NCBI GenBank assembly: GCA_025354565.1
Contig: JANXMQ010000106.1
Location: 1-62,999, forward strand
From: Akkermansiaceae bacterium
GTDB lineage: Bacteria; Verrucomicrobiota; Verrucomicrobiia; Verrucomicrobiales; Akkermansiaceae
Direction of reading: 5' to 3'
Length of the DNA: 62,999 bases
Position 1 is the stretch's first letter, and each line of letters starts with the position of its first letter. The notes below the pieces were generated by a model. That model worked only from the letters and a program-made list of their open reading frames with translations. It ran no database searches and was not told the origin of the DNA. The position numbers and the translations under genes were made by a program. Shown here piece by piece: positions 1 to 6,969 of this stretch.

Positions 1-514
1 CTTAGCGAGTTAACGCGCTGAGAATCGGCTGTACGAATTTTGATCAACCTGAGTTGGCGTTGAATTGAGAATAGCCCCTCTTAAAACCCACCTTATTGAG
101 ACTGGTCGAGTTTTTAGCTCTAAGTCCGACAGGCTGCTAGGGAATCGAACACAGGACGCATTTAATGCCTCGTTCGGGAAGAATGAATCCGGGATGAAGT
201 TGAGGAGAAAAAGCAACGCGGCCGGACCTCCTCGAAAGCGGGAAAATCCGGCACAATGAAGAGAGTTGAAATGGCTCGCAACTTCATCAACTCGGCAGTC
301 ACGAGAGCCACGCAAAGAACCCAGCGATTCATCCGCTGGGTGCGCGTGCGGATTTACCAGCGGGTCCCCTGGAGCGAATCCATGGCCCGCTTACGCCAAC
401 TCTGGACCCTGCAAACCTGAGAGTTTTCCACACCGATCCATGCGTGCCGACCGAAGCAGTGGCTGATGTCGGGTAAACCTTGACGGCGGGCGGCGGGTCC
501 GTTTTTTAGCCACT
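1..514. other. Left-edge stretch without a recognisable gene
   Basis: No open frame here has the composition or motifs of a real protein. The short frames on both strands (roughly 10-315 minus, 65-259 plus, 266-466 plus) give low-complexity, Arg/Ser-rich translations and are rejected. I see no tRNA, repeat or convincing promoter. The last part presumably holds the promoter and leader of the GH26-like gene that starts at 515. Confidence 0.5.
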
Positions 515-1618
515 GTGAATTTCATCCCTCATGTCTTTGCGCTCGCGTTGGCCGCGAGCGCGCTATTTCCTGTCGCGTCGGCGAAGACGCATTTCGAGCA
601 ATCGGTCTATCTTTATAACACTGCCTACGATCCAGATCTGAACGGCCGCGGAGGGGCGGGCACCGGCAAGTGGGAAAAGTATCGCCAATGGCTGGGCGTC
701 GCCAGCCTCGGTGCCGAAGCGGATCCTGGCTACAGCGATTGGTATGACTGCTGCCAGCATGTCGGATGGAATTCCCCTTGGGCGGCCATGCAACAGCGAA
801 AGGGTACCGCTTTGCCGACGGTGATTCTCGGCATCGGTCAGATGCCATGGGACCCGGAAAAGAACGCCACCTGGGAACAGAAGCTGGCTTGGGAAAACAA
901 GCAGTGGCAGCTCGAAGCAGATAAAGATCCGGTCCTGATGGATCACTTCGCAAACTATGCAAAGGAAGTCACCAGCCTGGGATTCAAGAAGGTCGTCATC
1001 CGGCTGGGCTATGAATTCGATGGCGGCTGGAATCCTTTTGGCAATCTGAATGTCATGAAAAATATGCCAGGCAATTATATCAGTACCTGGCGGAACATTG
1101 TGAACGTCATGCGCGCGAATGATCCAAATCATCTGCTCACATTCTGTTGGAATCCTACGGACGCAATTGTCCAGGTCGATTCGCGGACCTTTTACCCCGG
1201 CGATGAGTGGGTGGATTACATCGCGATCGATACCTACGATTTCGCCTACAACAATCTTTATCCGGTCGGCACGACGGAGCCGACGCAGGAACAACGAGAC
1301 AGGGTCTGGTTCACGGCGGAACTGCCGCGCATCAATAAGTTCGCCGATTTCGCGCGGATGCACAAGAAGCCGATGATCATCGGCGAGTGGGGGCTGTGGC
1401 AGTTGAATGACAAGAGCCATCCGAGCGGTGGCGATAATACTTCCTATATTCAGCGGATGTTCGATTGGATGTCCGATCCGTCGAACAACGTGGCGATCGA
1501 GTGTTATTTCGAATCGCCAGCGGATGGTAACAGCAGCTTGTCCGGGGTTTTTGGCAAAACGACTTTTCCAAACTCGGCGGCGCTCTATCAGAAGCTTTTT
1601 AGCGACTGCTCGAAGTGA
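515..1618 (+). CDS. Secreted GH26-like glycoside hydrolase (beta-mannanase type)
   Basis: A 367-residue protein with an N-terminal signal peptide (hydrophobic run ending near ASA, about residue 23). Two motifs fit the clan A TIM-barrel pattern of GH26. RLGYEFDGGWNPF near residue 165 holds the putative acid/base Glu, and IGEWGLW near residue 290 holds the putative nucleophile Glu. GH26 enzymes cleave beta-mannan or mixed beta-glucan; the substrate here is inferred only from the family. The start is a GTG at 515; no in-frame ATG precedes the hydrophobic segment, and the ribosome binding site is weak. The gene is isolated, with the next gene convergent, so it is probably its own transcription unit. 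The exact family is uncertain, but a secreted retaining clan A hydrolase is well supported. Confidence 0.7.
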   Translation: MNFIPHVFALALAASALFPVASAKTHFEQSVYLYNTAYDPDLNGRGGAGTGKWEKYRQWLGVASLGAEADPGYSDWYDCCQHVGWNSPWAAMQQRKGTALPTVILGIGQMPWDPEKNATWEQKLAWENKQWQLEADKDPVLMDHFANYAKEVTSLGFKKVVIRLGYEFDGGWNPFGNLNVMKNMPGNYISTWRNIVNVMRANDPNHLLTFCWNPTDAIVQVDSRTFYPGDEWVDYIAIDTYDFAYNNLYPVGTTEPTQEQRDRVWFTAELPRINKFADFARMHKKPMIIGEWGLWQLNDKSHPSGGDNTSYIQRMFDWMSDPSNNVAIECYFESPADGNSSLSGVFGKTTFPNSAALYQKLFSDCSK

Positions 1619-1813
1619 ATTCCATGATCGAGTTGATCTGTTTGAGCGTGTCGCCCATGGATAGAACTTGTTGAAGCCTTTCGGATTTATCGAAGAATCC
1701 GGTTTCGGCTTGTTTGATATAACTCTTTCGCTTGGCCATCACTAGGTTTGTGAGCAATTAACGCGCCACAATTTATTGAAACCAAGTTGATTGTGAGTTT
1801 CTGGGAGCGCCCT

Positions 1814-3649
1814 TCAGAAGTGCCAGATCATCGGAATGAGCGTGCAGGCGGTGACCCAACAGATGAGGTTGAGCGGGATGCCGATGCGGAGGAAATCCGC
1901 GAAGCGATAGCCGCCCGGGCCATAGACCATCATGTGGGTCTGGTAGCTCATGGGCATGGAGAAGGCGCAGGAGCAGGCGAGGGTGACGGCGATGATGTAG
2001 GGCCGTGGACTGACATGGATCTGGGCAGCGAGAGTACAGACGATGGGGATCATCATGACGGCGGTGGCCCCGTGGGAGAGGACTTCCGTAAGCATGACGG
2101 TGAGGAGGAAAATCAGCCAGAGTAAGGCCCATGGGATGTTTTGTGCGGACACGAAATGTTCCGCGAGATTGACGAGGCCGTGAGCGAGCCAGAGGGCGGT
2201 GCCGGTGTTTTGGATGGCCATGCCGAGGCCGAGCAGGCCGTAGATCATGAGGAGCACTTGCCAGTCGATGCTGGTGTAGGCTTCGCGCGGGGTCATCACT
2301 TTGGACCACAACAAAATCAGCGCCCCGACCATCGCGCAGTAGTGGATGGGGACCGCAGGGACGTTCGGATAGAAGCCGTGAAAAAAGTCGGTCAGCGTGG
2401 CAGTGAGCACCACTCCAAGCAGTGTGGACCAGGCGAGGATGACATGGAATGGGCGGTGGTGTTTTTCCTCCTCCGGGGACAAGACCTCTGGCTTATCCGT
2501 CATGATGAAATCGCGGGTCGCCGCCAGCGCTTCCAGATTGTTGCGCGCGGTGATGACGAGCAGGGTATCGCCACTTCCTAAGGGCAGCCCGGCGATGCGG
2601 TCGGTGATGTTCACGCCTTGACGATGAACGGCGAGGACGACGCAATTGTAATGCTGGCGGAAATCCGCGTTCGCGAGGGTGCGGCCATTGAGGGAGGATT
2701 CATCCGGGATGACGAGTTCGGAGACGATGCCATCCACCGTGGACAGGACCTCCGCGCCGATCTCGGCAAACAGGGCATCCGGTTTCGGCGCGCCACCCCG
2801 GCGGCGATGGATGGCGACGAGGACGCGGTCGTTTTTTTCCACCGTGATCGCGGACATGTGTAGCATCACGCGGGCACCGTCGCGGCGGATTTCCAAGATG
2901 TGGATGCCGGAATCGCGGTCGCCGAAAATCGTCTCGGTGATGGGCTTGCCGATGATGGAGGATGCGCCGCTGATGAGGATGTGGTAGAGCGGCGTGGTGC
3001 GTTGCTCGATTTCCAGACTGCCGGTGATGGAGGAGCGGGGGGCGAGCAGTTTCGGCCCGAAAATGGTCAGATAGGCGACGCCGATGATCGCCATGGGGAT
3101 GCCGATGGGCGAGAGCTCGAACATCGTCATCGGGGTGATCTTGAGATCCCGCAAGGCGCCATTGACGAGCAGGTTCGTGGAGGTGCCGATGAGCGTGCAG
3201 ATGCCGCCGAGGATGGACATGTAGGAAAGCGGAATGAGCAGGCGGGACGATGGGATATTCTTGGAGCGGGCGAAGCCGAGAGTGACCGGCAGCAGGATCG
3301 CGACGATGGCAGTATTATTCATCCACGCGCTGAAAAACCCGGCGACGAGGCTGAACGCGAGAATGGCCCCCCGGAGATTTCCCGACAGCCGCTCCTTCAT
3401 CACCCGGCCGATGTGATCGACCGCGCCAGAGGTTTCCAAAGCCCCGCCGATGACGAACAGGGCGGCGATGGTGAGCGGGGCTTCGTTTTTGAAGACCGAG
3501 GTCATTTTATCCATCGGCACCAGACCGAGTGCGACCACCAGACAAAGGACCGAGAGGGCGATGATGTCAGGCGAGGCCCATTCGCGCAAAAAGGCGATGA
3601 GCATGATCAGAATGACCAAGAGGGTGAGGACGATCTGAGTTTCAGGCAT
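1814..3649 (-). CDS. SLC13-type (DASS) permease with internal RCK-C domains
   Basis: A 611-residue inner-membrane transporter. Hydrophobic segments occupy about residues 4-180 and 390-610. A soluble middle section of about 200 residues carries two stretches like TrkA-C (RCK-C) regulatory domains (for example VLVAIHRRRGG and GDTLLVITA). This permease/RCK-C/RCK-C/permease order is known from bacterial SLC13-family carriers that move dicarboxylates, sulfate or related anions with Na+. Residues such as SMPMSYQTHMMVYGPGGY near the C-terminus fit the family's second signature region. The frame is open to 3982, but the ATG at 3649 (MPETQIV) is chosen because the membrane-segment pattern begins there and the upstream part overlaps the divergent RibD-C gene. 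The substrate cannot be told from sequence. Confidence 0.85.
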   Translation of the reverse strand: MPETQIVLTLLVILIMLIAFLREWASPDIIALSVLCLVVALGLVPMDKMTSVFKNEAPLTIAALFVIGGALETSGAVDHIGRVMKERLSGNLRGAILAFSLVAGFFSAWMNNTAIVAILLPVTLGFARSKNIPSSRLLIPLSYMSILGGICTLIGTSTNLLVNGALRDLKITPMTMFELSPIGIPMAIIGVAYLTIFGPKLLAPRSSITGSLEIEQRTTPLYHILISGASSIIGKPITETIFGDRDSGIHILEIRRDGARVMLHMSAITVEKNDRVLVAIHRRRGGAPKPDALFAEIGAEVLSTVDGIVSELVIPDESSLNGRTLANADFRQHYNCVVLAVHRQGVNITDRIAGLPLGSGDTLLVITARNNLEALAATRDFIMTDKPEVLSPEEEKHHRPFHVILAWSTLLGVVLTATLTDFFHGFYPNVPAVPIHYCAMVGALILLWSKVMTPREAYTSIDWQVLLMIYGLLGLGMAIQNTGTALWLAHGLVNLAEHFVSAQNIPWALLWLIFLLTVMLTEVLSHGATAVMMIPIVCTLAAQIHVSPRPYIIAVTLACSCAFSMPMSYQTHMMVYGPGGYRFADFLRIGIPLNLICWVTACTLIPMIWHF

Positions 3650-3761
3650 ATTGGGGTGCCTCGGGCGAGGCGGGGTTCTCATGAAGGGCCGGGGGGCTTT
3701 TGGCAAGAGCGGGATTTGCATGGGAACTTGCGCGGCTCGGTCCGGGAATCCAGTCTCGGCC

Positions 3762-4391
3762 ATGGCCCGGCCCCGCATTTCCATCAATCTCGCCATCTCA
3801 GCGGACGGAAAAATTTCCTCATCGCCGCCTCGCCCATCCGGCTGGACCTCCCGCGAGGACCACGCGCGGCTGTTGGAATTGCGGGAAAATGCCGACGCCA
3901 TCCTCGTCGGACGCGGCACACTGGAGGCGGACCGGATGACGCTGAGCGTGCCGGGGAAAACGGAGCAACCACTGCGATGCATCGTCTCGCGAAATGGGGA
4001 ACTCGACCCCGAGCTGCCGATTTTTCATCGCGCGGGCGGGGCGATTCATCTGCTAGTCACCGGGGAATTCACGGGGACCGGGCAGGCTGGGGTCACGCTG
4101 CATCAGCACACGCTCGCGGAATTTCTCCACGTCTTGGCGTCCGAGTTTCACGTCCGGCAGCTCCATTGCGAGGGCGGTGGTCAGTTGATCCGGGAACTGG
4201 CGGTGCTGGACGTGATCGATGGGTTTCACCTGACGCTCGCCGGCCACACGCTCTTCGGTGGTCTCGGGGCGGCGACTGCCACCGGGGTAACGGCGGATTT
4301 TTTACCGAAATCGTTGGGGTTTAAACTGACTCACTACGACCCCAGGCCCGCGACCGGGGAATGCTTCCTGAGCTACGAGCGGGAAAATTAA
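3762..4391 (+). CDS. RibD C-terminal domain / dihydrofolate reductase-like reductase
   Basis: A 209-residue cytosolic protein with the RibD-C fold signatures: ISINLAISADGKISS at the N-terminus, then DAILVGRGTLEADR, and HCEGGGQLIRELA in the second half. The family reduces 5-amino-6-(5-phosphoribosylamino)uracil in riboflavin synthesis, or related substrates, with NADPH. No deaminase domain is attached, so this is a stand-alone reductase rather than bifunctional RibD. The ATG at 3762 starts the conserved region; the open frame upstream to 3651 has no homologous look. It diverges from the SLC13 gene, with 112 bp between the starts. Its stop overlaps the stop of the small lipoprotein gene on the other strand by two bases. 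Whether it serves riboflavin synthesis is open, because no other rib gene is in the window. Confidence 0.8.
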   Translation: MARPRISINLAISADGKISSSPPRPSGWTSREDHARLLELRENADAILVGRGTLEADRMTLSVPGKTEQPLRCIVSRNGELDPELPIFHRAGGAIHLLVTGEFTGTGQAGVTLHQHTLAEFLHVLASEFHVRQLHCEGGGQLIRELAVLDVIDGFHLTLAGHTLFGGLGAATATGVTADFLPKSLGFKLTHYDPRPATGECFLSYEREN

Positions 4392-4549
4392 TGCTCCGGC
4401 TTTTCGGCGGGGGCTTCGTGGCCGGCGACCTCGCCCGGTTCGGCGGCAGCGTGGTGTTCGTGAAGTTTCCTCGTTTCTTCAAATTCATGGCGCTCGCAGG
4501 AAACCCCGAGCAAGGAAACGGCCACTAGCAGGATGGAGAATGATTTCAT
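4388..4549 (-). CDS. Small predicted lipoprotein, 53 aa
   Basis: Reading the minus strand from the ATG at 4547-4549 gives a 53-residue protein. It has a lipoprotein signal peptide: MKSF, then a hydrophobic run, then the lipobox LGVSC at residues 14-18. The mature part is short and charged, beginning CERHEFEETRKLHEH, followed by an Ala/Glu/His-rich tail ending EKPEH. It would be lipidated at Cys18 and is probably periplasmic. The many His and Glu residues could bind metal, but that is speculation. Its TAA overlaps the end of the RibD-C gene tail to tail. It is too short for usual ORF cut-offs and easy to miss. I do not know its function. Confidence 0.65.
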   Translation of the reverse strand: MKSFSILLVAVSLLGVSCERHEFEETRKLHEHHAAAEPGEVAGHEAPAEKPEH

Positions 4550-4724
4550 CGCGCCGCTTCAATAGCCACTCGCCAGCGAAAGGCAACCCCCAAGGCACTG
4601 GAAATTCACCGTGCCTGTCCCGGCAGGAAATCCCGAGTCGCGGATTGGAATCTGACTCAGGTTTTCTACTTCCACCACTGGCGAAAGCAGGGTATCTCAC
4701 GGGCAACTCCCAACCCCAAACATC

Positions 4725-5795
4725 ATGGACATCCTCGGATTCATCAAAGGCGAATTGCTCGAAATCATCGAATTCAACGACGACTCGCGGGACACGCTCG
4801 CATGGCGCTTTCCCGATGAGGACAAGACGATCAAGAACGGCGCGCAACTCATCGTCCGCGAAAGCCAGCTCGCGCAGTTCGTCTATCTGGGCCAGTTCGG
4901 CGATTGTTTCGGTCCCGGCAAGCACTCGCTGGTGACGGATAACATCCCGATCCTTAACAAGCTGAAAGGCTGGAAATACGGGTTCGAATCGCCGTTCAAG
5001 GCGGACATCTACTACGTCACGACGCGGCTCTTCACGGGCAATAAATGGGGCACCGCGAACCCGATCATGATGCGCGACAAGGACTTCGGCGTGGTGCGCC
5101 TGCGGTCCTTCGGCTCGTTCGATTTCAAGATCGTCGATGCGCCGGTTTTCCTCAAGGAAGTCGCTGGGACGGATCAGCATTTCCGGCTGGATGAATTCGC
5201 CGACACCATGCGCTCGCGGATCGTCAGTGTCTTCAGTGACGCGCTGGCCTCCTGCGGCGTCCCAGCGCTGGACGTGGCGACGCGCTACACGGAACTCGGC
5301 GACGCCCTGTTGCCGATGATCAATCCGCAAGTGACGACGAAGTATGGCATCGAGATCACCAGTTTCATCGTCGAAAACGTCTCCGTGCCGCCCGAGGTGG
5401 AAGCGGCCATCGACAAGCGTTCGAGCATGGGCGCGATCGGCAATCTCAACGATTACGTGAAATTTCAAATGGCCGAATCGATGACCAAGGGTGGCGTCGA
5501 TGGTGGCGGTTCTCCCGCTGCGGCAGCGGGCCAAATGGCGATGGGCTTCGGCATGGCGCAGGAAATGATGAAGTCCATGCAGGCCCAACCGCCGCCACTG
5601 CCGGGAGGAGCCGCCGTCGCAGCACCAGCAGCCGGCGTCCCCGAACTCCTCAGCCCGGCCGAGGCCGCGCAAATCCTCGGTGTGACCGAATCGGATGTCA
5701 TCGCCTCGGTCGATGCGGGGGATTTGAAAGGCAAGAAAATCGGCAGCGCCTATCGGATCTCACGGGCCGCCCTCGACGCGTTTCTAGCCGAATAA
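4725..5795 (+). CDS. SPFH/band-7 domain protein with C-terminal helix-turn-helix-like module
   Basis: A 356-residue protein of the YdjI-like SPFH group. Residues 1-250 form the SPFH/band-7 region, with markers such as FGPGKHSLVTDNIP and IEITSFIVENVSVPPEVE. A Gly/Ala/Met/Pro-rich linker follows (about 255-300). The last 50 residues, from LLSPAEAAQILGVTESDV, look like an excisionase/MerR-type helix-turn-helix ending AYRISRAALDAFL. SPFH proteins form membrane-associated oligomeric scaffolds; the C-terminal module in this group probably mediates protein contacts rather than DNA binding. It lies 8 bp upstream of the zinc-ribbon gene and is clearly co-transcribed with it. The start at 4725 gives the conserved MDILGFIKGELLEIIE opening of the family. 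Confidence 0.85.
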   Translation: MDILGFIKGELLEIIEFNDDSRDTLAWRFPDEDKTIKNGAQLIVRESQLAQFVYLGQFGDCFGPGKHSLVTDNIPILNKLKGWKYGFESPFKADIYYVTTRLFTGNKWGTANPIMMRDKDFGVVRLRSFGSFDFKIVDAPVFLKEVAGTDQHFRLDEFADTMRSRIVSVFSDALASCGVPALDVATRYTELGDALLPMINPQVTTKYGIEITSFIVENVSVPPEVEAAIDKRSSMGAIGNLNDYVKFQMAESMTKGGVDGGGSPAAAAGQMAMGFGMAQEMMKSMQAQPPPLPGGAAVAAPAAGVPELLSPAEAAQILGVTESDVIASVDAGDLKGKKIGSAYRISRAALDAFLAE

Positions 5796-5803
5796 TTCTC
5801 AAT

Positions 5804-6907
5804 ATGGCCGAAGTCAGCGCACTGCGGAAACACCCCTGCCCGAAATGCGGCGGGGATGCGGAATGGAATGCCACCAAACAGGCGCTTGCCTGCCCGTTCT
5901 GCGGGACGGTGCTACCGCCGGAGGAAGGCGAAAATCCATCGGGCGCGGCCATCGTTGAACACGATCTGGAAGCGGCGTTGGCTGTCGCACCAACGGCGGA
6001 CCCCGCTGCCGAGGCTGCGACAAAATCCGTGAAATGCGAGAGCTGCCAGGCGATCAGTGTTTTCGATTCCACCCGCGTCGCCCAGCGCTGCGATTTCTGC
6101 GGCTCACCGTCCATCGTGTCGGTGACTGACCTCGGCGATACGATCACCCCGGAAAGCCTGCTGCCAGTCGTGATTCCGGAAACCCAAGTGCGCGACCAAC
6201 TCCGCGAGTGGTACGGCAGCCGCTGGTTTGCACCCACGAAGTTGAAACGCGCCGCACTCACCGACACGCTGCACGGGATTTATTTACCCTACTGGACCTT
6301 CGATGCGCACGTCGATGCCCAATGGACCGCAGAGTCCGGATACCATTATTACGAGACGGAAACCTACCGCGACTCGGACGGAGAAACCGCCACCCGCGAA
6401 GTCCAGCACACCCGTTGGGAAGACAGCGCCGGACAAATTGAGCATTACTTCGATGACGACGCAGTGCCGGGAACCGTCGGCGTACACACCACCCTGCTGC
6501 GGAAAGTGGAGCCCTTTCCCACCACCGAGGATCTCAAGCCCTACGATCCCACCTACGTCCGCGGCTGGACAGTCGAGCGCTATCAAGTCGATCTCTCGCA
6601 AGCCGCGCAGACCAGCAAAGCGCAGATGGACGGCACGATCTATCAACTCTGCTCGCGCGAAGTCCCCGGCGACACCAGCCGGAATCTGCAAGTCCAGTCA
6701 GACTATCGCGAGCGCACCTTTAAGCACATCCTCGTCCCCGTCTGGCTCGTCACCTACACCTACGGACCGAAAACCTTCCAAGTCGTGATCAACGGCTATA
6801 CTGGCAAAATGGCCGGCGAGTTCCCATTGAGCTGGGTGAAAATCATGTTCGCGGTGTTTGGGGTGATTATCGTGATTCTCATCATCGTCATGGTGAATCA
6901 GCGCTGA
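5804..6907 (+). CDS. Double zinc-ribbon protein with C-terminal membrane anchor (SPFH partner)
   Basis: A 367-residue protein. Two zinc-ribbon units are visible at the N-terminus: CPKCGG/CPFCG (about residues 13-34) and CESCQ/CDFCGSPS (about 75-98). A long soluble beta-rich region with YLPYWTFDAHV follows. One transmembrane helix near the C-terminus (KIMFAVFGVIIVILIIVMV) is followed only by NQR, giving a tail-anchored layout. Such proteins are regularly encoded next to YdjI-type SPFH genes, and here the two are 8 bp apart. A joint role in membrane organisation or stress response is inferred from that pairing; the biochemical function is unknown. A hairpin between this gene and the convergent VWA gene probably ends transcription. 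Confidence 0.75.
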   Translation: MAEVSALRKHPCPKCGGDAEWNATKQALACPFCGTVLPPEEGENPSGAAIVEHDLEAALAVAPTADPAAEAATKSVKCESCQAISVFDSTRVAQRCDFCGSPSIVSVTDLGDTITPESLLPVVIPETQVRDQLREWYGSRWFAPTKLKRAALTDTLHGIYLPYWTFDAHVDAQWTAESGYHYYETETYRDSDGETATREVQHTRWEDSAGQIEHYFDDDAVPGTVGVHTTLLRKVEPFPTTEDLKPYDPTYVRGWTVERYQVDLSQAAQTSKAQMDGTIYQLCSREVPGDTSRNLQVQSDYRERTFKHILVPVWLVTYTYGPKTFQVVINGYTGKMAGEFPLSWVKIMFAVFGVIIVILIIVMVNQR

Positions 6908-6929
6908 CTTGAATTCCGAAGGCAAGAGC

Positions 6930-6962
6930 CTCACCGGCCACGCGCAAGTTTCATGCGGTGAG
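6930..6962. terminator. Hairpin between convergent genes
   Basis: The 7-bp arms CTCACCG and CGGTGAG enclose a 19-nt loop in the 62-bp space between the convergent zinc-ribbon and VWA genes. No clear T-run follows, so it is only a plausible bidirectional terminator. Confidence 0.4.
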
Positions 6963-6969
6963 TTGGGTG

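Noticed and set aside
130-170. tRNA T-arm-like string GGGAATCGAACAC on the opposite strand
   Set aside because: The flanking bases do not form a T stem, and no acceptor, D or anticodon arms can be built.
2900-4324. Plus-strand open frame of 474 codons opposite the SLC13 gene
   Set aside because: It is antisense to clear membrane segments and its translation is Asp/Arg/Gly-rich with no motifs; a shadow of high-GC codon use.
4485-5672. Minus-strand open frame of 395 codons opposite the SPFH gene
   Set aside because: Low-complexity Arg/His/Asp-rich translation; the plus strand has the recognisable family.
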